Translations under genes and position numbers: made by a program
The notes under the pieces: generated by a model
The model's database searches: none
The model's input: the letters and a program-made list of their open reading frames with translations, nothing else
Told to the model about the DNA's origin: nothing
Part shown: one piece after another, positions 7,087 through 14,117 of the stretch
Position numbering within the stretch: the first letter of the stretch is position 1
Layout of the letters: the number at the start of each line of letters is the position of its first letter
Assembly: GCF_947255005.1 (NCBI RefSeq)
Contig: NZ_CAMYFI010000059.1
Location: forward strand, 1-14,117
From: an uncultured Tessaracoccus sp.
GTDB taxonomy: Bacteria; Actinomycetota; Actinomycetes; Propionibacteriales; Propionibacteriaceae
Reading direction: 5' to 3'
Length of the DNA: 14,117 bases

Positions 7087-8234
7087 GACGAGTACTCCGC
7101 GTTCTCTTTCACGTAGTCGTAGGTGAGGTCGTTCGTCAGAATAGTGGCGCTGTGGGGCCCCGCGTGGAGGTCAACGAGCACGCGCACCTCACGGCCCGAG
7201 AAATCGACGAGGTCGCGGTCGTCCCCAATCTCGCCGGCGCGGCAGACCATGACTCCGTTGAAGCTCACGTCGATCTGATCGGGGTCGAACGTCGCTTGCG
7301 TGACGCCGATGGCGCTCAACACGCGCCCCCAGTTCGGGTCCTTGCCGAACACGGCGCACTTGAACAGGTTCGAGCGCGCGATCTCTCTGCCGACGAGCTC
7401 AGCGTCGTTCTCGGAAGCGGCTCCCTCCACCTCGACGGCGATAGTGTGCTTCGCTCCTTCCGCGTCGTTGATGAGTTGGCGCGCCAGGTCGGCTGAGACC
7501 TCGCGGAGCGCTTCGGTGAGTTCTGCCGTCGAAGGAGACACCCCGGAGGCCCCGGAGGCGAGGAGGATCACGGTGTCGTTGGTGGACATGCAACCGTCGG
7601 AATCGGTGCGCGAGAAGGTGGTGCGGGTAGCTTCGCGCAGCGCGTGATCCAGCATGGCCGGGTCGACATCGGCGTCTGTGGTGAGGACGACGAGCATCGT
7701 CGCGAGCTCGGGAGCGAGCATGCCTGCGCCCTTCGCCATGCCCCCTACGCTCCAGGAGCCTCGGTGCGCCACGGCCTCTTTAGGCACAGTGTCAGTGGTC
7801 ATGATGGCTTCGGCGGCGGACGACCCGCCGTCGGCGGACAGTGCCTCGACGGCGGTGCCGATGCCGTCGAGCAGTTTCGCCATGGGCAGGCGTTCCCCGA
7901 TGAGGCCGGTGGAGCACACGGCAACGTTGTCAGTGGGCAAGGTGAGTAGTTCGGCGGCCTTGGCGGCGGTAGTGGCCGCATCGGTCAAGCCGGCGGCGCC
8001 CGTGCACGCGTTCGCACCGCCGGAGTTCAGCACGACCGCTTGGACCTGCCCGTCAGCGACGGCATGGCGTGTCCATTTCACCGGAGCAGCCTGCACGCGG
8101 TTGCGGGTGAACACCGCTGCGGCTGCCATGCGTGGCCCCCGGTTGACGACGACGGCTAGGTCTCGAGCGCCGTTCTGTTTGAGGCCTGCCGCGACGCCCG
8201 CTGCAGTGAATCCTTGCGGCTCAGTGATACTCAC
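7083..8234 (-). CDS. argJ: Glutamate N-acetyltransferase / ornithine acetyltransferase
   Basis: Transfers the acetyl group from N-acetylornithine to glutamate, recycling acetyl groups; bifunctional members can also acetylate glutamate from acetyl-CoA. The 383-residue precursor has NSGGANACTG (70-79), STGLIG (108-113) and the self-cleavage motif in KGAGMLAPELATML (168-181). Family members cut before the Thr of the A-T-M step (T179), giving alpha and beta chains with that Thr as the nucleophile. The C-terminus YVKENAEYSS matches the usual YV-x-x-NA-x-Y ending. The GTG at 8232-8234 overlaps the argC TGA by 4 nt, with GGAGT at 8241-8245. Whether it is mono- or bifunctional cannot be read from sequence. 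Confidence 0.96.
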   Translation of the reverse strand: MSITEPQGFTAAGVAAGLKQNGARDLAVVVNRGPRMAAAAVFTRNRVQAAPVKWTRHAVADGQVQAVVLNSGGANACTGAAGLTDAATTAAKAAELLTLPTDNVAVCSTGLIGERLPMAKLLDGIGTAVEALSADGGSSAAEAIMTTDTVPKEAVAHRGSWSVGGMAKGAGMLAPELATMLVVLTTDADVDPAMLDHALREATRTTFSRTDSDGCMSTNDTVILLASGASGVSPSTAELTEALREVSADLARQLINDAEGAKHTIAVEVEGAASENDAELVGREIARSNLFKCAVFGKDPNWGRVLSAIGVTQATFDPDQIDVSFNGVMVCRAGEIGDDRDLVDFSGREVRVLVDLHAGPHSATILTNDLTYDYVKENAEYSS

Positions 8235-9256
8235 GGTGCTACTCCAATCGAGCTGAGGCCGGTGGTCTCCGGCAAACCAAGGGCGAGGTTCATGGACTGG
8301 ATGGCGCCGCCTGCAGTGCCCTTCGTCAGGTTGTCAATGGCGGCCACAGCAATAAGCCGACCGGCGGCGGGGTCGACGGTAACCTGCACCGTCGCGTTGT
8401 TCGAGCCGAGCACCGCAGCCGTCGCGGGCCACTGCCCCTCCGGCAGAAGATTGACGAACGGTTCGTTCTCGTAGTGCGCATGGTACGCGACGCGCACATC
8501 GGCGGCCTCCCCGACGAGGGGCGCGCTGCAGGTGGCGAGGATTCCACGCGGCATCGGCACCAGCAACGGCGTGAAACTGATGGCGACGCGCTGGGCAGTG
8601 AGGCCCGCGAGATTCTGTGTGATCTCAGGGGTGTGCCGGTGCGTTCCCCCCAAGCTATAGCAGGTGGCGTTGCCCATTGTCTCGGCGCCGATGAGATGCG
8701 GCTTGGGAGCCTTACCGGCCCCGGAGAGCCCGGATGCCGCAACGACGACGATCTGCGACGCATCCACGAGGTTCTCCGCCACGGCGGGCAGGAGCGCTAG
8801 TGTGACGGCCGTCGGATAGCACCCCGGCACAGCGACGCGTCGCGCGCCGCGCAGCTGCGCACGTTGGTCGGCGAGCTCGGGCAACCCGTATGGCCAGGTG
8901 CCTGCGTGCTCGGAGCCGTAGAACTGTTTCCAGGCCGCAGCGTCGCGAAGTCGATAGTCAGCGCCGCAATCGATGAGGAGTGCGTCGTCGCCTAACTGCG
9001 CCGCGATGGCTGCCGACTCCCCGTGCGGCAATGCGAAGAACACGACGTCGTGACCCGCGAGGGTGTCGGCGCTCGTCGGTTCGACGACGCGATCCACGAG
9101 CGGGCTGAGGTGCGGCTGGTGTGTACCGAGTTTGTCGCCAGCCGACGAATGCCCCGTCAGGGCGCCAATGGTTACTTCAGGATGCGCCAGCAGGAGCCGC
9201 AGCAACTCACCGCCCGCGTAGCCCGTGCATCCGGCAACAGCAACGTTGTACGTCAT
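8231..9256 (-). CDS. argC: N-acetyl-gamma-glutamyl-phosphate reductase
   Basis: NADPH-dependent reduction of N-acetylglutamyl phosphate to the semialdehyde, the third step of the pathway. The 341-residue protein has an N-terminal Rossmann fold with GCTGYAGGELLRLL (9-22), the catalytic cysteine in VPGCYPTA (C146), and the histidine-rich GGTHRHTPEI (203-212). The ATG at 9254-9256 (MTYNVAVAGCTG) is the natural start, yet no Shine-Dalgarno sequence precedes it. A -10-like CATAGT ends 7 nt upstream, which would give a transcript starting at or next to the ATG. It is the first gene of the arg operon and begins 8 bp after the tetR stop. The palindrome 9261-9288 overlies this start region. Confidence 0.96.
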   Translation of the reverse strand: MTYNVAVAGCTGYAGGELLRLLLAHPEVTIGALTGHSSAGDKLGTHQPHLSPLVDRVVEPTSADTLAGHDVVFFALPHGESAAIAAQLGDDALLIDCGADYRLRDAAAWKQFYGSEHAGTWPYGLPELADQRAQLRGARRVAVPGCYPTAVTLALLPAVAENLVDASQIVVVAASGLSGAGKAPKPHLIGAETMGNATCYSLGGTHRHTPEITQNLAGLTAQRVAISFTPLLVPMPRGILATCSAPLVGEAADVRVAYHAHYENEPFVNLLPEGQWPATAAVLGSNNATVQVTVDPAAGRLIAVAAIDNLTKGTAGGAIQSMNLALGLPETTGLSSIGVAP

Positions 9257-9260
9257 GCAG

Positions 9261-9288
9261 ATAACTATGCCATATTGCTAATAGTTAT
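9261..9288. promoter_or_regulatory. Interrupted palindrome over the argC promoter (candidate ARG box or TetR operator)
   Basis: Perfect 8-bp arms ATAACTAT (9261-9268) and ATAGTTAT (9281-9288) are separated by 12 bp, so equivalent bases are 20 bp apart (about two helical turns). The AT-rich arms stand out in GC-rich surroundings. The site overlaps the last codons and stop of tetR and lies 5 bp from the argC ATG. It fills the space between TTGGGA and CATAGT of the putative promoter. ArgR, which binds paired AT-rich half-sites, or the adjacent TetR protein could bind here. Which one is inference. Confidence 0.55.
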
Positions 9289-9293
9289 CCCAA
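9264..9293 (-). promoter_or_regulatory. Putative arg operon promoter, likely leaderless
   Basis: The minus strand has TTGGGA (9288-9293), an 18-bp spacer and CATAGT (9264-9269); each hexamer matches four of six consensus bases. Transcription would start 6-8 nt later, at or within 1-2 nt of the argC ATG (9256). The lack of a ribosome binding site supports a leaderless mRNA, which is common in actinomycetes. The hexamers are weak, so this is tentative. Confidence 0.4.
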
Positions 9294-9795
9294 TGCCTCG
9301 TTCGAGGATAGCCATTCCTTCCGCGAAGATGCGCTCCGCCTCGTCTGCGTCGAACTCGCCGAGTACCCCCAGCGCGGCCAACTGTGCCTGGGTTTGGTCG
9401 TGCAAGGCCGAACCCAGCACGAAATGCTCGACGGTGGCGAGGGCAGCGCCCTCGATACCGTCGGGCAGAAGGTGCCGGACGGGCTCCGTCGGATCCACCT
9501 CCCCTAACCCCACGGCACGGCTCGACAACACCAGCTCCGCAGCGTCGCGGTGCGCCAACAGCGCCTGGCGGTAGCCGAGCGCCCACGCAGTGAGCGTCGT
9601 CGCCATCGGCACGCCTTGGAGAATCTCGTCAGCCACCGAGGAGAGCAGGGATTGCTTGTTCGGGACGTGGTAGTACAAAGCTCCGGGTTGCACGCCCAGG
9701 ACGTCAGCGACGCGACGCATGCTGAGGTCGGCCAGCCCGAACTCGTCGAGGATGGCGCCGGCCGCCTCAACTACGGCGCGCTTCGTCAGTACCAT
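9265..9795 (-). CDS. TetR-family transcriptional regulator
   Basis: The 176-residue protein has an N-terminal TetR helix-turn-helix (about 5-52), with SMRRVADVLGVQPGALYYHV at 25-44 followed by NKQSLLSSVADEIL, the typical post-helix segment. The pattern LGVQPGALYYHVPNK is close to that of classical TetR and its relatives. The C-terminal ligand-binding part includes HFVLGSALHDQTQAQLA, resembling the TetR_C domain. It is slightly shorter than the usual 190-210 residues. GGAG at 9801-9804 lies 5 nt before the ATG (9793-9795). It sits between pheT and argC, an unusual place, and its stop lies inside a palindrome. The effector and targets cannot be read from sequence; candidates are itself, argC or a distant transporter gene. 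Confidence 0.88.
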   Translation of the reverse strand: MVLTKRAVVEAAGAILDEFGLADLSMRRVADVLGVQPGALYYHVPNKQSLLSSVADEILQGVPMATTLTAWALGYRQALLAHRDAAELVLSSRAVGLGEVDPTEPVRHLLPDGIEGAALATVEHFVLGSALHDQTQAQLAALGVLGEFDADEAERIFAEGMAILERGIGITISNMA

Positions 9796-9886
9796 GCCGG
9801 CTCCAGAGTCATGCCGTCATGCTACCCATGCGCCAACGCGATGCTCGCTTCGACGCCCGACATCACGCCTCGCCCGCGCGTCATAG
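9796..9886 (-). promoter_or_regulatory. pheT–tetR intergenic region with clustered CATGC words
   Basis: These 91 bp separate the pheT stop from the tetR start. CATGC occurs four times between 9793 and 9831 (9793, 9810, 9818, 9827), the last just upstream of a possible -10, TAGCAT, on the minus strand. No good -35 is seen. A GC-rich stem near 9877-9897 has no T-run, so no clear terminator follows pheT. It may hold the tetR promoter and operator. Confidence 0.25.
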
Positions 9887-12376
9887 TCAGGCGCGCTGCA
9901 TCGCCCCGCAACGTTCGACCGCGGCGTCCACCGCGGCTTGGCGCACCTGCGCGGCCTCCGCATCCCTGAGCGTCTTCTCGCCCCGAATGCGCAGCGCAAA
10001 GGCCAGCGATTTCTTACCTTCGTCAATCTGCTCGCCGGTGTACACGTCGAACAGATGCACCGACTCCAGCAGTTCGCCGCCGCCTGCCACCAGTGCGTCG
10101 TGCACTGCCGCCGAGGGCACATCCGCGTCGACGATGAGGGCGACGTCTTCCTTCGCGACCGGGGCACCGTGCAAGACGCCAATCCGGCCAGCATGCGGGG
10201 CCGCGTCGAGAAGCTTGCCGAGATCGATCTCGACGGCACACGTGCGCTCAGGGAGCTCGAAGGCAGCGATGACGCTCGGGTGGAGCTCGCCGGCGTGTCC
10301 GAGCAGCGTCTCGCCCACGAAGAATGCCGCGCACCGTCCGGGGTGCCAAGGCATGACATCGTCCACCTGTGCGCGTGTAAGCGTCAAGCCGACAGCAGCC
10401 GCGACGGTGTCTGCGAGGGCCACGACGTGGCGCCAGTCTGCATCGACGCCTTCGCCGCCCCAGCCATCCGGGGTCCACTTACCCGCAACCACACCGGCCA
10501 GGTGCTCAGGTTGGTTGGGCAGGGAGCTGTTCAACGCAGCAATCTCGTCGTCCGACGGGCGCCCCGTGACGTCGGGCTTCGGCGCCGCGTGAGTGTCCAC
10601 GTCGAGGAAGACCGATCCGAACTCGAACACGGCGAGGTCGGTGATGGAGCGGGAGAGGTTCTTCGCCAGCACGCGGAACATCCCGGGCAGCAGCGACGTG
10701 CGTAGGAACGGCTGGGTGTCGGACAGCGGGTTGGCCAACCGGGTTGCGCGACGGCGCACATCTGTGGGCTCGATGCCCATGCGCTCGAGGTCGTCCTCCG
10801 ACATGAACGGCAGGCTCATCGTCTGCGTGAAGCCGAGCTGCGCGGCGGCGCGAATCGCGTCGCGACGGGCCTGCTGCCTCGGCGTGAGACCGCCGCCCGA
10901 CGGGGCCACCGGGAGGCGCTTGCCGATACGGTCGTAACCGATCTTGGTGCCAAGCTCCTCGACGATGTCGTACGGCTCGACGAGGTCATGGCGCCAGCTC
11001 GGGATCTCCAGGGTCAGCGAATCGCCGAGGGCAGTGACGCCGATGCCGGAGGCCGAGAGCAGCCGGACTGCCTCCGATTCCGGGATATCCAGGCCAAGCA
11101 CGGATGAAATCAGGCCAACACGCAGCTTCACCACACGCGGCTCGGGAACACTTCCGACGAAGGTCTCGCCCGTCACCTGCCCGCCCCCATATTTAGTGAT
11201 GAGCTTGGCCGCGCGTCGTGCAGCGGCATAGTTCACCGCCGGATCTACGTGACGCTCGAAGCGCTTCGAGGCTTCCGAGATGAGTCCGTGACGGCGGAAG
11301 GTGCGGGACACAGATGCGGCATCGAACGCGGCAGCTTCGAGGACGATGCGCGTCGTCGTCTCGCTAATCTCCGTCGACTCGCCGCCCATCACGCCAGCCA
11401 AGCCAATGGGGCCCGACTCGTCAGTGATGAGCATGTCGTCGGTGTCGAGTTGGCGGGTCTGCCCGTCGAGCGTAACGAGCTGCTCGCTCTCTCCTGCCAT
11501 GCGCACGGTGATGGCGCCTTGGAGCTTGTCGGCATCGTAGGCGTGGAGCGGCTGCCCGGACTCGAGCATGACGTAGTTCGTCACGTCGACGGCGAGTGAG
11601 ATGGAACGCACCCCTGACGCCCGGAGGCGATCTACCATGAACTTCGGCGACGGAGCCTGTGGGTTCACGCCTTCGATGGTGAGAGCTGTGAACGCGGTGC
11701 AGCGTTCGGTGTGGAGCTGCACCGGATGGCCGGAAGCAGCCTGCTCCGGCGGCGCCTGGCGGTACTTGTCGGTGTAAGGCACCGCGTAGGCAACCGACGC
11801 TTCGCGGGCGAGCCCGCGCATCGATAGGCAGTGCCCCAGATCGGGGGTGACGTCGATATCGAGCACGTCGTCTGCGCTCCACAGCAGTTCGATGGCGTCG
11901 TCGCCTGGGTTGCCTTGTCGGAGCACCATGATGCCCTCGTGGTCATCGCCGAGGCCGATCTCGTCCTCGGCGCAGATCATGCCATCGGAGATGTGACCGT
12001 AGGTCTTCCTGGCAGCGATCTGGAAGTCGCCGGGTAGCACGGCTCCCGGGAGAGAGACCACGACGAGGTCGCCCACCTGGAAGTTGTGGGCACCGCAGAC
12101 GATGCCTCGTGAGGCCGGGTAGTCGTCGGTGGCCGGGTCGTTGTGAGCCTCCCCCACGTCGACGCGGCAATAGTGAATAGTCTTGCCGTTCTTCTGGGGC
12201 TCGTCTGTCATGCTGAGCACCCGTCCGACGACGAGTGGCCCGGTGACGGGAGAGCCGACGTGCTCCATCCGCTCGACGGTGAGGCCGAACTTGGTGAACG
12301 CATCGGCGATATCCTCGGTGCTGACGACGTTCGGCAGCATAACGAGTTCGCGGAGCCAGGAAACTGGGGCCTTCAT
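9887..12376 (-). CDS. pheT: Phenylalanyl-tRNA synthetase beta subunit
   Basis: Beta chain of the alpha2-beta2 enzyme that charges tRNA-Phe. The 829-residue length fits bacterial PheT. The N-terminal EMAP/tRNA-binding domain (about 42-155) contains GAHNFQVGDLVVVSLPGAVL and SDGMICAEDEIG. The segment DIDVTPDLGHCLSMRGLARE (173-192) follows. The B3/4 editing domain (roughly 215-365), the B5 domain (roughly 400-480), a synthetase-like core and a C-terminal anticodon-binding FDX-ACB domain (about 739-829, VALIVDADVPSAAVHDAL, SLAFALRIRG) complete it. The ATG at 12374-12376 overlaps the pheS TGA by 4 nt, with GGAGGTG at 12381-12387. Domain boundaries are approximate. Confidence 0.97.
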   Translation of the reverse strand: MKAPVSWLRELVMLPNVVSTEDIADAFTKFGLTVERMEHVGSPVTGPLVVGRVLSMTDEPQKNGKTIHYCRVDVGEAHNDPATDDYPASRGIVCGAHNFQVGDLVVVSLPGAVLPGDFQIAARKTYGHISDGMICAEDEIGLGDDHEGIMVLRQGNPGDDAIELLWSADDVLDIDVTPDLGHCLSMRGLAREASVAYAVPYTDKYRQAPPEQAASGHPVQLHTERCTAFTALTIEGVNPQAPSPKFMVDRLRASGVRSISLAVDVTNYVMLESGQPLHAYDADKLQGAITVRMAGESEQLVTLDGQTRQLDTDDMLITDESGPIGLAGVMGGESTEISETTTRIVLEAAAFDAASVSRTFRRHGLISEASKRFERHVDPAVNYAAARRAAKLITKYGGGQVTGETFVGSVPEPRVVKLRVGLISSVLGLDIPESEAVRLLSASGIGVTALGDSLTLEIPSWRHDLVEPYDIVEELGTKIGYDRIGKRLPVAPSGGGLTPRQQARRDAIRAAAQLGFTQTMSLPFMSEDDLERMGIEPTDVRRRATRLANPLSDTQPFLRTSLLPGMFRVLAKNLSRSITDLAVFEFGSVFLDVDTHAAPKPDVTGRPSDDEIAALNSSLPNQPEHLAGVVAGKWTPDGWGGEGVDADWRHVVALADTVAAAVGLTLTRAQVDDVMPWHPGRCAAFFVGETLLGHAGELHPSVIAAFELPERTCAVEIDLGKLLDAAPHAGRIGVLHGAPVAKEDVALIVDADVPSAAVHDALVAGGGELLESVHLFDVYTGEQIDEGKKSLAFALRIRGEKTLRDAEAAQVRQAAVDAAVERCGAMQRA

Positions 12377-13482
12377 CGTGCACCTCCGAGCAGAGATTGA
12401 CTGAAGCGGACATCGCCTTCGACGAAGTCGCGAATATCTGGGGCGCCGTTACGGAACATCACCGTGCGTTCGATGCCCATGCCGAACGCGAAACCGGAGT
12501 ACTCGCTGGCGTCGATCCCGCACGCGCGCAGCACGCGCGGGTTTACGATGCCACACCCGCCCCACTCGATCCACCCTTCGGATCTGCAGGTGCGACACGG
12601 GTGATCGGGGTTGCCGACGGACTCGCCCTTGCAGACGAAACACTGGAGGTCGACTTCTGCCGAAGGCTCCGTGAACGGGAAGAAGTGGGGGCGCATGCGC
12701 GTCTCGACATCACCGAACATCGCCTTCGCAAAGTGGTCAAGCGTTCCCCTCAGATGCGCCATCGAGATGTCCTTGTCGACGACGAGCCCTTCGAGCTGGT
12801 GGAACACAGGCAGGTGCGTGGCGTCATACTCATCCGAGCGATACACCTTGCCCGGGCTCACAATGTAGAGCGGCAGGTCTCGCGTGAGCATTTCACGCAC
12901 CTGCACCGGAGAGGTCTGCGTGCGCAGCAGCTTCGCATCGGAGCGCGGCTCAATCCAGAGGGTATCTTGTTCGCCGCGGGCGGGGTGGTCAGGCGGGAGA
13001 TTGAGCGCATCGAAGTTGTACCACTCCGTCTCCACCTCGGGGCCCTCTGCAACCTCGTAGCCGAGCGCGACGAAGACGTCAACCATCTGGTCGATGATCG
13101 CCGTCACCGGGTGGATAGCGCCGCGCGGTGAGATCTCGACCGGCAGCGTCATGTCAACGCGCTCCTCGATGAGCGCCGTCGCAAGTTCTTCTTGCGCCAG
13201 GGTCTCTTGACGGGCTGCGATGGCTTGATTCACTTGCCCCCTTGCCTGCCCGACGCGCTTTCCAGCATCCTTCCGCGCAGCGGGAGGCAGCGCCCCAATC
13301 TCGCGGTTCGCCAGCGCCAACGGGGAACGGTCGCCCGCGTGCGCGAGTCGAACGTGCTTCAGCTCCTCGCTCGAGGACGCCTCGTCAATGGCGAGGAGCG
13401 CGTCGGCAACGTATTCCTCGATAACTTCCGGCGCCAGCGCGGCCACCTGCTTCGGGTCATAGTTGTCATTCGGCCCGCTCAT
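12373..13482 (-). CDS. pheS: Phenylalanyl-tRNA synthetase alpha subunit
   Basis: Catalytic class II chain of PheRS. The 369-residue protein has an N-terminal tRNA-binding coiled-coil region (about 20-105), then GAIHPVT (121-127), motif 2 GKVYRSDEYDATHLPVFHQLEG (211-232) and motif 3 SGFAFGMGIERTVMFRNG (329-346). A Cys4 insert, C281/C284 and C296/C299 (CFVC…CRTC), precedes the motif GWIEWGGCG (303-311); it looks like a zinc-binding knuckle, also known in Streptomyces-type PheS. The ATG at 13480-13482 has AGGAG at 13489-13493. It overlaps the preceding rRNA methyltransferase gene by 17 bp and pheT by 4 bp. Confidence 0.98.
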   Translation of the reverse strand: MSGPNDNYDPKQVAALAPEVIEEYVADALLAIDEASSSEELKHVRLAHAGDRSPLALANREIGALPPAARKDAGKRVGQARGQVNQAIAARQETLAQEELATALIEERVDMTLPVEISPRGAIHPVTAIIDQMVDVFVALGYEVAEGPEVETEWYNFDALNLPPDHPARGEQDTLWIEPRSDAKLLRTQTSPVQVREMLTRDLPLYIVSPGKVYRSDEYDATHLPVFHQLEGLVVDKDISMAHLRGTLDHFAKAMFGDVETRMRPHFFPFTEPSAEVDLQCFVCKGESVGNPDHPCRTCRSEGWIEWGGCGIVNPRVLRACGIDASEYSGFAFGMGIERTVMFRNGAPDIRDFVEGDVRFSQSLLGGAR

Positions 13483-14117
13483 GGGGGACTCCTTCCCTGC
13501 TTCTGCGCTGCGCGGAGGCGGTGGCGTACAAACACACCGCCGCAGCGCTGGATAGGTTAAGACTTTCTGCGCCGCCCCACATGGGAACAGCGACGACTTC
13601 GTCAGCCAAGGCCCGGTCGGCGTTGGGGAGCCCCCACGCCTCGTTACCCATAATCCACGCGGTCGGGCGGGTGAGCTCGCCGCGTTGTTGCTTCAAATCA
13701 AGTGGTGCGCCGTCGCCATCGGCTGCCAGCACCTGCATACCGAGGCCGTGCACCGTCTCGACGGCCGCCTTCAACTCCATGCCGGTGATGATGGGCATGT
13801 GGAAGAGGCTTCCCACCGTCGAGCGCACCACCTTGGGGTTGTACACGTCGACGGATCCCGTCGTGAGAATAACCGCGTCAGCGCCGAAGGCATCGGCACA
13901 ACGGATGACGGTGCCAGCGTTGCCTGGGTCGCGCACCTGGGCGCAGATCACCACGAGCTTGGCGTCCGCCAGCGCATCCAACCCGAAGTTGAGCTGGCGA
14001 CACACAGCGATGACACCCTGCGGGGTCACCGTGTCCGAGATCTGACGCATGGCTTGTGCAGAGGCCTGCCACACCTGCCCGTCAAAGTCCGCAAGCAAAT
14101 CGACATGCTTGCCGGGG
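13466..14117 (-). CDS. SpoU/TrmH-family RNA 2'-O-methyltransferase, 5' end outside the window
   Basis: A SAM-dependent SPOUT-class ribose methyltransferase; genes of this group often lie upstream of pheST. The frame stays open to the window edge (PGKHVDLLADFD…), so the N-terminus is missing. 216 codons are present and intact members are about 260-280 residues. In visible numbering, motif 1 is RDPGNAGTVIRCADAFGAD (62-80), motif 2 is IMGNEAWGLP (155-164) and motif 3 is PMWGGAESLNLSSAAAVCLY (178-197). These form the trefoil-knot SAM and catalytic site. The upstream part SDTVTPQGVIAV belongs to the SpoU substrate-binding domain. The target is unknown; 23S rRNA is typical of this subgroup. A TTG at 14098 is not needed as a start. 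Confidence 0.93.
   Translation of the reverse strand, partial: PGKHVDLLADFDGQVWQASAQAMRQISDTVTPQGVIAVCRQLNFGLDALADAKLVVICAQVRDPGNAGTVIRCADAFGADAVILTTGSVDVYNPKVVRSTVGSLFHMPIITGMELKAAVETVHGLGMQVLAADGDGAPLDLKQQRGELTRPTAWIMGNEAWGLPNADRALADEVVAVPMWGGAESLNLSSAAAVCLYATASAQRRSREGVPHERAE

Noticed and set aside
6037..7116. Plus-strand 359-codon frame opposite argB
   Set aside because: Antisense shadow with His/Arg-rich composition; the argB motifs on the other strand are decisive.
9877..9897. Intrinsic terminator after pheT
   Set aside because: A short GCGCG/CGCGC stem with an 11-nt loop and no T-run; too weak.

Overview
The window reads as a chromosomal segment of a high-GC Gram-positive bacterium (actinomycete). 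Supporting signs are the GC-rich codon use, the pheST–argCJBD…RH–tyrS gene order, a PheS with the CxxC…CxxC insert found in Streptomyces-type enzymes, and a mycobacterial-style rRNA leader. I cannot fix the genus; a Propionibacteriales-like organism is only a guess. Nearly everything lies on the minus strand, so the biological reading order runs from the right end to the left.

Right end to 9.9 kb: the 3' part of a SpoU/TrmH-type rRNA 2'-O-methyltransferase gene is cut by the window edge. It overlaps pheS by 17 bp, and pheS overlaps pheT by 4 bp (phenylalanyl-tRNA synthetase alpha and beta). A small TetR-family regulator gene (9265-9795) follows 91 bp after pheT.

9.26 to 1.88 kb: a compact arginine operon, argC-argJ-argB-argD-argR-argH, has every internal junction joined by a 4-nt stop/start overlap. 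tyrS follows argH after 10 bp. The enzymes cover glutamate to N-acetylornithine to ornithine, with ArgJ recycling the acetyl group, and then argininosuccinate to arginine. The repressor ArgR is encoded inside the operon. argF and argG, the two steps between ornithine and argininosuccinate, are absent from the cluster. argC has no visible ribosome binding site, and a 28-bp interrupted palindrome lies over its putative promoter and the end of tetR.

1.87 to 0 kb: a plus-strand capA-family gene lacking its N-terminal part converges on tyrS with only 9 bp between the stop codons. Upstream of it is about 500 bp without a convincing gene, then an rRNA-operon control region reading leftward into the 5' end of 16S rRNA (about 1-31). 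That control region holds four tandem promoters, all with exactly 17-bp spacers. Its leader carries a near-match to the mycobacterial NusA-binding leader sequence and two hairpins.

I found no CRISPR array, insertion sequence, tRNA gene or phage gene, and no convincing novel multi-gene system. The most informative non-coding signals are the tandem rrn promoters with their structured leader and the palindrome at the tetR/argC junction.
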